Assembly: GCF_023516505.1 (NCBI RefSeq)
Contig: NZ_JAMGBB010000001.1
Coordinates: 2,527,001-2,591,000 of the forward strand
DNA: 64,000 bases
Origin: Sphingomonas brevis
GTDB lineage: Bacteria > Pseudomonadota > Alphaproteobacteria > Sphingomonadales > Sphingomonadaceae
Reading direction: 5' to 3'
The notes under the pieces were generated by a model, which had not been told where the DNA came from, ran no database searches, and saw only the letters and a list, made by a program, of their open reading frames with translations. The translations under genes were made by a program, and so were the position numbers. Below, piece after piece: positions 1 to 7,497 of the stretch. Every line of letters starts with the position of its first letter. The stretch's first letter is position 1.

Positions 1-321
1 TTCCGGCCGATAGACGAACTCGGGATGGCTGGCGGCCTCGGCCAGGTTCAGGATGCGCCCTTCCTCGGCGATTGTGCCGACCAGGCCCTCGCCAAGGCCG
101 AGGCGGGTGACGTGCACCGCTTCCTTCCTGAGGCCGTGGGTTGCGAACAGCTCCAGCGCCCGCTCGCGCAACAAATAAATGGAACAGACCTCGCTCTGCA
201 TCGCCTCGGCGATGAGGTCGACCACCTTGTCCAGCTTGGCCTGCGCCGAGCCGCGCTTGGCCATCACATCGTGCAAGCCGGTCAATATCTCGCGGGCGGA
301 GGCGGCTGCGGTCAGGGGCAT
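1..321 (-). CDS. ptsP: PtsP, nitrogen-type PTS enzyme I, N-terminal GAF part (cut by window edge)
   Basis: Translated from the ATG at 321, this is a 107-residue N-terminal fragment that runs off the left edge. It reads as a GAF domain: the segment MQSEVCSIYLLRERALELFA is followed by GLGEGLVGTIAEEG and a HPEF motif, the pattern of the sensory GAF domain at the front of PtsP. In this family the GAF domain precedes the enzyme I region, which moves phosphate from PEP to NPr in the nitrogen PTS. The PEP-binding and catalytic-His regions lie outside the window, so activity cannot be judged. No strong ribosome-binding site is seen before the ATG, but no other in-frame ATG lies just upstream. Confidence 0.85.
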   Translation of the reverse strand, partial: MPLTAAASAREILTGLHDVMAKRGSAQAKLDKVVDLIAEAMQSEVCSIYLLRERALELFATHGLRKEAVHVTRLGLGEGLVGTIAEEGRILNLAEAASHPEFVYRPE

Positions 322-415
322 GAACCGATGCTATGCAAGGAAAGCCCCAGCTTTCCAAGGGCGCTGGCTGAAACTCAGCCGCGCTTCTCCAGGCTAGCAC
401 TATGGTGGGCGCTAA

Positions 416-1072
416 CTAGCGATGCTTTCGCGAGTTTCCTGAAAGCTCGTCGCGGGACAGGGCATGATCGCCATTGAAGTCGGCTGCCTGGAAGCGCCGG
501 ACCGCCACCCGCTGGAATTCTTCCTTGGTCACGATCCGATTGAGATCTATGTCGGCCATGGCCACCGGCTGCGGCAATCCGGCAATCATCGCAGGTCCTC
601 GACCGAACCCGGTCCCGCCAGGCATTTGGATGCCTGCATCGGGATCGCCCTCTTGCGCATCTCCCATGTCGACCCCGGAGTAGGTATCGTGGGATGCACC
701 GGTAGACCGATATCCGGGTGGCCGAAGGCCGCCTGCCAGCCTTACCGCCGGCGGCGCGACCACTTGCTCATAACGCTGGATCTCGTCTGCATCGATGCGG
801 CCGTTCTTGTTCACGTCAAGCAGGTCCAGGAACCGGCCGGCGTCAGCAACGAACTCGATCAGGCTGATCGATCCGTCATGATTGGTGTCGGCACGGGCCA
901 TCCAGTCGTCGAGCGGCGGCGGTGCGCCCGGCTGGCCGCGAAACGGCTCGCCCATCAGCGTCAGGTAGATCTGCGATCGACCCTTCGCTGCGTGGCCCTG
1001 GGGCGCAGCGGGTTGGGCGTTGGCGACGGAGCCGAGAAGCATCGCGGTGGCAACCAACAGTCCAGGGTGCAT
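416..1072 (-). CDS. Secreted EF-hand calcium-binding protein
   Basis: A 218-residue protein with an N-terminal signal peptide (LLVATAMLLGSVANAQ) and several EF-hand loops. DTNHDGSISLIEF and DVNKNGRIDADEI form one pair, and DIDLNRIVTKEEF and DFNGDHALSRDEL a second pair near the C-terminus. These carry the D-x-N/D-x-D/N-G calcium-loop pattern. It probably binds calcium in the periplasm or outside the cell; the partner is unknown. The frame is open 19 codons further upstream, but the ATG at 1072 is preceded by AAGGGA at good spacing and starts directly at the signal peptide, so it is preferred. The middle is rich in Pro and Gly and has no recognisable domain. Confidence 0.8.
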   Translation of the reverse strand: MHPGLLVATAMLLGSVANAQPAAPQGHAAKGRSQIYLTLMGEPFRGQPGAPPPLDDWMARADTNHDGSISLIEFVADAGRFLDLLDVNKNGRIDADEIQRYEQVVAPPAVRLAGGLRPPGYRSTGASHDTYSGVDMGDAQEGDPDAGIQMPGGTGFGRGPAMIAGLPQPVAMADIDLNRIVTKEEFQRVAVRRFQAADFNGDHALSRDELSGNSRKHR

Positions 1073-1151
1073 GGCCAATCCCTTTTTGACGAACAGCGCC
1101 CTCTGGGCCGAGGAAAATGTATCAGACATTTATCGCCCGGCTGGACCAGGG

Positions 1152-2210
1152 CTAGCCGCGCGAACCCAGGGCCGCCGCGGCCTCGTCGACCAGCTCCTGG
1201 ATGATGTCGGCGACCGGCTCCTCGCGGTTGACCATGCCGACCGACTGCCCGGCCATCACCGATCCGCTCTCGACGTCGCCGTCGATCACCGCGCGGCGGA
1301 GCGCTCCCGCCCAATAATGCTCGATCTGAAGCTGGGCCTCGGCCATTTCGATCGCGCCTTCGTCCAGCTTTTGCGCAACCTCGCGCTGCTTGGCGGCGAA
1401 ATTCTCCATCTCGCGGTTCTTGAGCGCGCGTACCGGAATTACCGGCAGGCGCGGGTCGATCTGCACGGACGGGATCGCGTCGCGTGCCGATGCGCGGATG
1501 AAAGCCTTTTTGAAATTTGCATGGGCAATGCACTCATGCGCGCAGACGAACCGTGTGCCGAGCTGGACGCCGACCGCGCCCATTTCGAGGTAGGCGGCGA
1601 TCGCCTCGCCTCGCCCGATCCCGCCGGCGACGAACACCGGGATGTCGGCGGCGACGTGCGGCAGGATTTCCTGCGCAAGGACGCTGGTCGAAACCGGTCC
1701 GATGTGGCCGCCGGCCTCCATCCCCTCGATTACCAGCGCGTCGGCTCCCGACCGCATCAGCTTCTTGGCCAAGGCAAGCGCCGGGGTGAAGGCAATTAGC
1801 TTGGCGCCATTGCCCTTGATCCGCTCAATCGCGCCGCCCGGCGGCAAGCCGCCGGCGAGCACCACATGGGTCACCTCATGCCTGGCGCAGACATCGATCA
1901 ATTCGCTCAATTGCGGATGCATCGTAATCAGGTTGACGCCGAACGGCTTGGCCGTGCGCTCCTTGGTCCCCGCAATCTCTCCATCGAGCAACTCGGGACT
2001 CATCGCCCCGCAGGCGATCACGCCGAAGCCGCCGGAATTGCTGATCGCGGACACGAGGTGACGCTCCGAAATCCAGCTCATCGCCCCACCCAGGATCGCC
2101 CATTCGGTCCCAAGGAATTCCGTGCCGCGGGCCATCAATTCCTTGAGGCGCACCATGCCGCCGTCGCCATGCATCACGCGGGCTTCCGCGATTAGGCCTT
2201 CGCCGCTCAT
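1152..2210 (-). CDS. NAD(P)H-dependent flavin oxidoreductase, nitronate monooxygenase family
   Basis: A 352-residue TIM-barrel flavoprotein of the 2-nitropropane dioxygenase/nitronate monooxygenase family. The family features visible are AILGGAMSWISE at the N-terminus, the ISNSGGFGVIACG strand, the MEAGGHIGP FMN-phosphate region, PVFVAGGIGRGEA and GVQLGTRF. Members oxidise alkyl nitronates, or act as general FMN-dependent oxidoreductases such as FabK-like enzymes, so the substrate cannot be assigned. The start codon overlaps the lysC stop (ATGA), so the two are translationally coupled, although no metabolic link is evident. Confidence 0.85.
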   Translation of the reverse strand: MSGEGLIAEARVMHGDGGMVRLKELMARGTEFLGTEWAILGGAMSWISERHLVSAISNSGGFGVIACGAMSPELLDGEIAGTKERTAKPFGVNLITMHPQLSELIDVCARHEVTHVVLAGGLPPGGAIERIKGNGAKLIAFTPALALAKKLMRSGADALVIEGMEAGGHIGPVSTSVLAQEILPHVAADIPVFVAGGIGRGEAIAAYLEMGAVGVQLGTRFVCAHECIAHANFKKAFIRASARDAIPSVQIDPRLPVIPVRALKNREMENFAAKQREVAQKLDEGAIEMAEAQLQIEHYWAGALRRAVIDGDVESGSVMAGQSVGMVNREEPVADIIQELVDEAAAALGSRG

Positions 2211-3430
2211 GCTGCTTCTCCCCGCGGCGCATCGAGGCCGAAAGCTGTGTGAAGAACCCGGACCGCAAGCTCCATCTCATCCTCCTTCACCAGCACGCTG
2301 ACCTTGATCTCGCTGGCACTGACTGCCAGCAGATTGATGCCGCTTGTCGCCAGGGTGGCGAACATCTTGGCGGCCAGCTCAGGATTGGAGCGGATACCGA
2401 CCCCGACGATCGACACCTTGGCGACTGCATCGTCGGTATGGATTTCGGAAAAGCCAATGTCGCCCTTCCTTGCGTTCAGCACCGCCGCCGCCTGCGCCAT
2501 CATCGCTTCCGGTACGGTGAAGGTCAGGTCGCTCGCGTTCTGCCCTTCGGTCGCGGCATGAACGATCATGTCGACCGACAGGCCGGCGTCGGCCAGCGGC
2601 TGCATCACGGCCGCGACCATCCCGGGCCGGTCGGCGATCCCGGTCAGCGTGATCCGCCCCTCGTTGCGGTCGGCGGCGATGCCGGCGATGGCGTTTCGCT
2701 CCATGTCATTTTCCCCTAGCTCGGGGACGATCTCGGTCCCCGGCAAATCATCGAATGCGGTCAGCACGCGCAGCGGAAGATTTTCGCGCATGGCGAGCCC
2801 GACCGAGCGTACCTGCAGCACCTTGGCGCCGACACCTGCCAGCTCAAGCATTTCCTCGAAGGTGATTTTGGTCAGCTTGCGCGCCTGCGGCACGATCCTT
2901 GGATCGGTCGTGTAGACGCCGTCGACGTCAGTATAGATGTCGCAGCGGTCGGCCTTGACCCCGGCCGCGATCGCCACCGCCGACGTGTCCGACCCGCCGC
3001 GGCCCAGCGTCGCGACCCTGCCGTCCTCGCTTACTCCCTGGAACCCGGGGATGACCGCGACAGTGCCCTCGTTCAGCGCTTCGTCGAGCAGCGCGCCTTC
3101 GACCTTTTCGACCCGCGCGTTGCCGTGCACGCCGGAGGCCCGCATCAACTGCCAGCCCATGAAGCTGCGCGCCTTGGCGCCCATATTCTGCAGCGTCATG
3201 GCAAGGAGCCCCGCCGTCACCTGCTCGCCGCTGGCGACGACCACATCATATTCCTGGGGATCGGCCAGCGCGGATGCCTCGCGGCACAGCTGGACCAGAC
3301 GGTCGGTTTCGCCAGCCATGGCGGAGACCACGACGAGGACCTCGTTGCCCGCGTCGGCTTCGCGCTTGACCCGCGCGGCCACGACACGGATGCGCTCGAT
3401 CCCGGCCATCGAGGTTCCGCCGAATTTCAT
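2207..3430 (-). CDS. lysC: Aspartate kinase
   Basis: A 407-residue aspartokinase that phosphorylates aspartate at the first step of the Lys/Thr/Met pathway. The N-terminus MKFGGTSMAGIERI is the family signature. GRGGSDTSAVAIAAG and the TDVDGVYTTDPRIV segment mark the kinase domain. Two ACT domains fill the C-terminal third (GRITLTGIADRPGM and KVSIVGVGIRSNPELAAKMF), so feedback control by an amino acid is expected from the family. The frame stays open for 300 codons upstream, but that part is antisense to ubiG. The ATG at 3430 fits the family start. The gene is divergent from ubiG with about 70 bp between them, which must hold both promoters. Confidence 0.95.
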   Translation of the reverse strand: MKFGGTSMAGIERIRVVAARVKREADAGNEVLVVVSAMAGETDRLVQLCREASALADPQEYDVVVASGEQVTAGLLAMTLQNMGAKARSFMGWQLMRASGVHGNARVEKVEGALLDEALNEGTVAVIPGFQGVSEDGRVATLGRGGSDTSAVAIAAGVKADRCDIYTDVDGVYTTDPRIVPQARKLTKITFEEMLELAGVGAKVLQVRSVGLAMRENLPLRVLTAFDDLPGTEIVPELGENDMERNAIAGIAADRNEGRITLTGIADRPGMVAAVMQPLADAGLSVDMIVHAATEGQNASDLTFTVPEAMMAQAAAVLNARKGDIGFSEIHTDDAVAKVSIVGVGIRSNPELAAKMFATLATSGINLLAVSASEIKVSVLVKEDEMELAVRVLHTAFGLDAPRGEAA

Positions 3431-3502
3431 TACTATTCTTGTTCTTGGGCGGGGCAAATCTGGTCCTTGGCTTGAATGGCGGCCTGCTGTTAGGGAGAGG
3501 CC

Positions 3503-4222
3503 ATGGCCAAAACAAGCATCCTCGACAAGGAAGCTCAGCATTTCGGCGGCATGGCGGCCGACTGGTGGGACCCGAACGGCAAGTCGGCGATGCTGCACAA
3601 GCTCAATCCCGTGCGCCTCGCCTATGTCCGCGACATGATCGACCAGCATTGGCAATGCGACGAATGCGGTTTCAAGCCGCTTGAGGGAAAGAGTGCGTTG
3701 GATGTCGGTTGCGGCGCGGGCCTGCTGGCCGAGCCGCTCGCCCGGCTGGGGGCAAGGGTCACGGCGGTCGACGCCGCTCCTGAATTGATCGCGGTCGCCC
3801 GGGATCATGCGATCGGGCAGGGGCTCCAAATCGACTATCGCGCCACCGGCGTCGAGGACATCGACGGTCGATTTGACCTGGTCACGGCGATGGAGGTGGT
3901 CGAGCATGTCGCCGACCCGCAGGACTTCATCGACGCGCTTTCCGCGCGGCTCGCTCCAGGCGGGCTGATGATCCTCTCCACCCCCAACAAGACCGGCTGG
4001 TCGAAGCTGCTGACCATCACCCTGGCGGAGGGCTTCGGCCAGATCCCCAAGGGCACTCATGACTATGAGAAATTCATCGACCCCGACATGATGCGGGGCC
4101 TGCTGGCACATGCGGGGCTGGAGTGCATCGACTTCGAAGGCATTGCGATGAGCCCGACGCGCGGACTGCATTTGAGCGAGGATTTGAGGTTGAATTATTT
4201 GGTGGCAGCGAAGTGGGCGTAG
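3503..4222 (+). CDS. ubiG: Ubiquinone biosynthesis O-methyltransferase UbiG
   Basis: A 239-residue class I SAM-dependent methyltransferase for the two O-methylation steps of ubiquinone synthesis. The N-terminal FGGMAADWWDPNGKSAMLHKLNP is typical of UbiG. Motif I is LDVGCGAGLLAEPLARLGA, followed by VTAVDAAPE and the LVTAMEVVEHV segment. FISTPN-type sequence (LMILSTPNKTGWSK) and the C-terminal HDYEKFIDPD match the family. AGGGAGAGG precedes the ATG. ubiA, another ubiquinone gene, lies about 33 kb away in this window, so the pathway is scattered. Confidence 0.95.
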   Translation: MAKTSILDKEAQHFGGMAADWWDPNGKSAMLHKLNPVRLAYVRDMIDQHWQCDECGFKPLEGKSALDVGCGAGLLAEPLARLGARVTAVDAAPELIAVARDHAIGQGLQIDYRATGVEDIDGRFDLVTAMEVVEHVADPQDFIDALSARLAPGGLMILSTPNKTGWSKLLTITLAEGFGQIPKGTHDYEKFIDPDMMRGLLAHAGLECIDFEGIAMSPTRGLHLSEDLRLNYLVAAKWA

Positions 4223-4224
4223 CT

Positions 4225-4390
4225 CCTCCCCGGAACGGGGAGGGGAACCAGCGTAGCTGGTGGAGGGGTCGCGGCGCGGAGTGAATCCGCGCCGTCGGTC
4301 CTGTCCGCTTCGCGGCAGGCCGCCCGGCATTCGCCGTCTCTTCGTGCTGCCTCACGATTGCTGCGCAATCGCTCAGCTGCACTCGGCAGC
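4225..4390. repeat. Array of six hairpins in a convergent intergenic region
   Basis: The 172 bp between the stops of ubiG and the GST gene hold six consecutive inverted repeats: 4225-4243 (CCTCCCCG/CGGGGAGG), 4247-4261 (ACCAGC/GCTGGT), 4273-4293 (GGCGCGGA/TCCGCGCC), 4300-4319 (CCTG-CCGC/GCGG-CAGG), 4355-4371 (CGATTGC/GCAATCG) and 4376-4390 (GCTGC/GCAGC). The first part looks like a dispersed extragenic palindrome; the rest could include bidirectional terminators, although no T-run follows any stem. No gene is seen here. Confidence 0.7.
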
Positions 4391-4394
4391 TTTG

Positions 4395-5066
4395 CTAGAA
4401 ATCCACCTTATCGTAGTGCGCCGGTGGGACGATCACCTCCATCCGCTCGCCGAGTAGCGGGCGGAACGCCGGGCGCGACTTCATCACCGCATACCAGTCC
4501 TTGGTCTGCTTGTGGCCGCGCCAGTCGAGCGCGCCGAGATAATCGATCACGCTCAAATGCGCTGCCGCCGTGAAATCGGCCAGGCTGAGGCCCGCGCCTG
4601 CGATCCAGCGCCGATGGTCGAGCAGATAATCGACATAGTCGAGGTGGCCGTTGGCGATCCGCATCGCCTCGCGCAGCACCCGCGTATCCGGGCTTTCGCG
4701 GCTCACCAGCCGCTTCCTCATACGCTCGTTCATCAAAGGCTCGACCACTTCGCGGTAGAGCTTCTCGTCAAACCATACGGTCAGCCGCCGAATCTCGGCC
4801 CGGGCGACCGCATTGCCGTGGATCATCGGCATTTTGTCGACTGTCTCTTCGAAATATTCGACGATCGGCTGGCTTCCGATCAAGGTGATCCCCGCGGTCG
4901 AATCGACGATTACCGGTGTCTCGCCGGCCGGGTTCAGGTCGACGAATTCATCGCGCCGCTCCCACGGATTCTCGCGCACCAGCTCATGCGCCACGCCCTT
5001 CTCGCCAAGGACGAGCCTGACTTTGCGGGAAAAGGGACAAAGAGGGAATTGGAACAACTGCCACAT
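4395..5066 (-). CDS. Glutathione S-transferase family protein
   Basis: A 223-residue GST. The thioredoxin-like N-terminal domain (about 1-80) begins MWQLFQFPLCPFSRKVRLVL with a CPFS motif and holds NPAGETPVIVDS, the cis-Pro segment that contacts glutathione. The C-terminal all-helical domain has the ADFTAAAHLSVIDYLGALDW signature. It probably conjugates or reduces with glutathione in the cytosol. The glutathione-making gene gshA is in the same window, but the substrate cannot be given. It converges on ubiG across the hairpin array. Confidence 0.88.
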   Translation of the reverse strand: MWQLFQFPLCPFSRKVRLVLGEKGVAHELVRENPWERRDEFVDLNPAGETPVIVDSTAGITLIGSQPIVEYFEETVDKMPMIHGNAVARAEIRRLTVWFDEKLYREVVEPLMNERMRKRLVSRESPDTRVLREAMRIANGHLDYVDYLLDHRRWIAGAGLSLADFTAAAHLSVIDYLGALDWRGHKQTKDWYAVMKSRPAFRPLLGERMEVIVPPAHYDKVDF

Positions 5067-5107
5067 GGAAGCGGCAGCTTTAGCGGCGGTTGAATTTGTA
5101 ACAACCC

Positions 5108-5182
5108 GTCATTGCGAGGAACGAAGTGACGAAGCAATCCAGTCGTCGCAAAGCTGGATTGCTTCGCTCCGCTCGCAATGAC
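5108..5182. repeat. Dispersed long palindrome, copy A (GTCATTGCGAG... type)
   Basis: A 75-bp imperfect palindrome with outer arms GTCATTGCGAG and CTCGCAATGAC and inner arms AGCAATCCAG and CTGGATTGCT. It fills the gap between the GST gene and the next secreted-protein gene and abuts that gene's stop. A second copy with the same arms lies at 54761-54831. Elements of this kind are common extragenic repeats in alphaproteobacteria. It may also act as a transcript-end hairpin. Confidence 0.85.
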
Positions 5183-5183
5183 G

Positions 5184-5606
5184 TCAGCGCTTAGGGTAAG
5201 TCGGGTCCGGGATGTTGGCCGTCACCCGTTCCATCCGCGACTCCAGATCTCCCAGCGCCGACATCAGCGACGGCAGCGATTCGACCAGCGCCTGGCCCAC
5301 CGCCTGCATCTGCCGCCCCGATTGCGCCACTTGCGCTTCGACCTGCCGCTCCGCCTGCGGCCCGCCGATCTCGTCGCGCACTCGCTTGGCCCGGTCGGCC
5401 GTTGTCGGCTCGCGTCCCTGCACTGCCGCTTCGACCTCGCCTACCGGCATGTCCATCAGCGCGCGGGTGAGGATGCCGGCCATCTTGCCGAGCTTGTCGG
5501 CCATCGCCGGATCGCTGAATTCGCGCGGAACTTGAATGTCCTTCGGTGCCGCCGCGGCAGGCGTCGCGGCCAGCATCAGGGGCAGGGCAATCCAGATGGT
5601 ACGCAT
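5184..5606 (-). CDS. Secreted protein of unknown function
   Basis: A 140-residue protein with a clear Sec signal peptide (MRTIWIALPLMLAATPAAAA). The mature part is mostly predicted helix, with many Gln, Ala and Glu residues (AERQVEAQVAQSGRQMQAVGQ) and no Cys. No catalytic motif or known domain is recognised. It lies 57 bp downstream of uppP on the same strand, so it may be the last gene of that operon, and copy A of the dispersed palindrome sits right after its stop. A periplasmic location is inferred. Confidence 0.7.
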   Translation of the reverse strand: MRTIWIALPLMLAATPAAAAPKDIQVPREFSDPAMADKLGKMAGILTRALMDMPVGEVEAAVQGREPTTADRAKRVRDEIGGPQAERQVEAQVAQSGRQMQAVGQALVESLPSLMSALGDLESRMERVTANIPDPTYPKR

Positions 5607-5663
5607 TGCAAATCTCCCGCGAGTCGCCCCTAGGATGGCGATTATCGCTTGCCGGTCAATGTT

Positions 5664-6464
5664 TTAGCGTGCGGCAAGCCAAACCAGCGCCACTGCTCCG
5701 GCGATAATCCGGTACCAGGCGAATGGCGCGAAGCCGTAGCGCTGGATGATCGATACGAACGCTTTGACCACCACCACCGCGACCACGAAACTGACCAGGC
5801 TCCCTAGCAGGATCCAGCCGCCCATGCCCGGCTGCATGGTCGAGCCATGCTTGTAAAGCTGTAGTGCGGTCGCCCCGGTCAGCGTCGGCACGGCAAGGAA
5901 GAAGCTGAATTCCGCGGCGGTCTTTCGATCGACGCCCATCGACATTGCGCCGAGGATGGTCGCGCCCGACCGGCTGACGCCCGGGACCATCGCCAGGCAC
6001 TGGACCAGCCCGATGCCGATCGAATGCATCAGCGTGACATTCTGCACGCCGCCCTTGTCGGTGGTCTTGGCCAGCCTTTCGATGATCAGGATGGCGACGC
6101 CGCCGACGATCAGCGCCCAGGCGACCACCACCGCATTGCCGAGCAGCAGCTCGATATCGTCGCCGAGCGCCAATCCAAGCACGACCGCCGGGATGAACGC
6201 GACAGCCAGGTTGCGGACAAAAGCGAAGGCGCTCGGCCGCCGCTGCCACAGGCCGACCAGCACGTCGACGAAGGTCCGCCAGTAGAGGACGATGATCGCC
6301 AGGATCGCGCCCGGCTGGATGGCGACATTGAACAGCGCCCACTGGTCGGCCTTGTAGCCGAGCAGCTCGGTGGCGAGGATCAGGTGCCCGGTCGAGCTGA
6401 CCGGCAGATATTCGGTGACGCCCTCGACGATGCCGAGGATGATGACGAGCAGCAGTACCGGCAC
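5664..6464 (-). CDS. uppP: Undecaprenyl-diphosphatase
   Basis: A 266-residue multi-spanning membrane enzyme of the BacA/UppP family, which recycles undecaprenyl diphosphate to the monophosphate lipid carrier for peptidoglycan and other envelope polymers. Both family signatures are intact: EGVTEYLPVSSTGHLIL near the N-terminus and PGVSRSGATILGAM in the middle, which together form the active site. Length is normal. Its start lies 3 bp after the stop of the NDUFA9-like gene, so the two are co-transcribed and probably translationally coupled. Confidence 0.96.
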   Translation of the reverse strand: MPVLLLVIILGIVEGVTEYLPVSSTGHLILATELLGYKADQWALFNVAIQPGAILAIIVLYWRTFVDVLVGLWQRRPSAFAFVRNLAVAFIPAVVLGLALGDDIELLLGNAVVVAWALIVGGVAILIIERLAKTTDKGGVQNVTLMHSIGIGLVQCLAMVPGVSRSGATILGAMSMGVDRKTAAEFSFFLAVPTLTGATALQLYKHGSTMQPGMGGWILLGSLVSFVVAVVVVKAFVSIIQRYGFAPFAWYRIIAGAVALVWLAAR

Positions 6465-6467
6465 GGG

Positions 6468-7409
6468 TTAGGCTGCGCTCGGCGCGAAGCGGCCGCCCTT
6501 CTTATAGCGGCCGAGCCATTCGGGCGCGACGGCGCCAAGCGGGGTCGGCGCGATCCCGAACTCCTTGAAGCCGGGATGCTTGCCGCTTGGCACATTGTCC
6601 TTCTGAAGCATCAGCCATTGGTCGCGGGAGAGCGGCGCGCCGGGGAGGAAGCCGAACGCGGCAATAACCGACGCGACGAAATCGGGCACCTCGACCAGTT
6701 CGGGCTGCTGTCCGCTCAGCGCCATGATCCGCGCATTGAGGTCGAGCATGGTCATCGCTTCCGGCCCCGCCAGCTCATAGGTCTTGCCGCCATGTGCCTT
6801 GGGGTCCAGCGCAGCCATGGCGATCGCCCGGGCAAGGTCGCGAACATAGACCGGCTGAAAGCGCGTCTTCGGCGCGATCACGGGCAGCAGCGGCCAGCCG
6901 CCCATCGCCGCGAAGCGGTTGGTGAAATCGTCCTCCGGCCCGAACACGGTGCTCGATCGGATGATCGTCGTCTTGGGGAAGGCGGCCTTTACCGCCTGCT
7001 CGCCGCGCGCCTTGGTCTCGGAATAGGTGGATTCGCTTTCAGCATCGACGCCGATCGCGCTCACATGGACGAAAGCCTTGGCGCCGGCCTTCTTTGCGGC
7101 GGCGGCCAGCTTGCCCGGACCCTGGACGTGGAGGGCTTCCAGATTTCCCTTGAACACCCCGACCAGGTTGATCACCGCGTCCGCGCCGTCGAGGGCATGC
7201 TCGATGGTGGGCGGCTTGGCGAGGTCGGCGCCGACCGCGGAAACCTGTCCGACCGAGCCCAGCGGCTGCAGGAACCAGGCCTTGCGCGGGTCGCGGCCGG
7301 CAACGCGGAGCCTTGCCCCGGCTTTCAGCAGCGCCTCGCACACATATCGGCCAATGAAGCCGGTTCCTCCAAAAATGGTGATGAGCGGCGGCGTGCCTGC
7401 TTGCCTCAT
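6468..7409 (-). CDS. NDUFA9-like NAD(P)-binding protein, atypical short-chain dehydrogenase family
   Basis: A 313-residue Rossmann-fold protein. ITIFGGTGFIGRYVCEALLKAG is the dinucleotide-binding glycine motif; INLVGVF, VHVSAIGVD and IIRSSTVFGPEDDFTNRFA follow in the order seen in bacterial homologues of the complex I subunit NDUFA9. Proteins of this group lack the usual catalytic Tyr-Lys pair and are thought to bind NAD(P)H in a structural or assembly role for NADH dehydrogenase or in quinone-related reactions. The exact job here is inferred. It heads the operon with uppP. Confidence 0.85.
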   Translation of the reverse strand: MRQAGTPPLITIFGGTGFIGRYVCEALLKAGARLRVAGRDPRKAWFLQPLGSVGQVSAVGADLAKPPTIEHALDGADAVINLVGVFKGNLEALHVQGPGKLAAAAKKAGAKAFVHVSAIGVDAESESTYSETKARGEQAVKAAFPKTTIIRSSTVFGPEDDFTNRFAAMGGWPLLPVIAPKTRFQPVYVRDLARAIAMAALDPKAHGGKTYELAGPEAMTMLDLNARIMALSGQQPELVEVPDFVASVIAAFGFLPGAPLSRDQWLMLQKDNVPSGKHPGFKEFGIAPTPLGAVAPEWLGRYKKGGRFAPSAA

Positions 7410-7497
7410 GGAAAATCGGTCCTTGGCCGGGTGGAATCGCCGGCTGTCCTAGGACCGGGCGGCCCGCGCTGACAAGGGGCGCGGGCCGGTCATGAGA

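Noticed and set aside
3431-4330. A 300-codon N-terminal extension of lysC
   Set aside because: It is antisense to ubiG, and aspartokinase homologues start at the MKFGGTS motif.
6024-7472. A 482-codon plus-strand frame opposite uppP and the NDUFA9-like gene
   Set aside because: It spans two well-supported minus-strand genes and looks like a composition artefact (Asp/Arg/Gly-rich).
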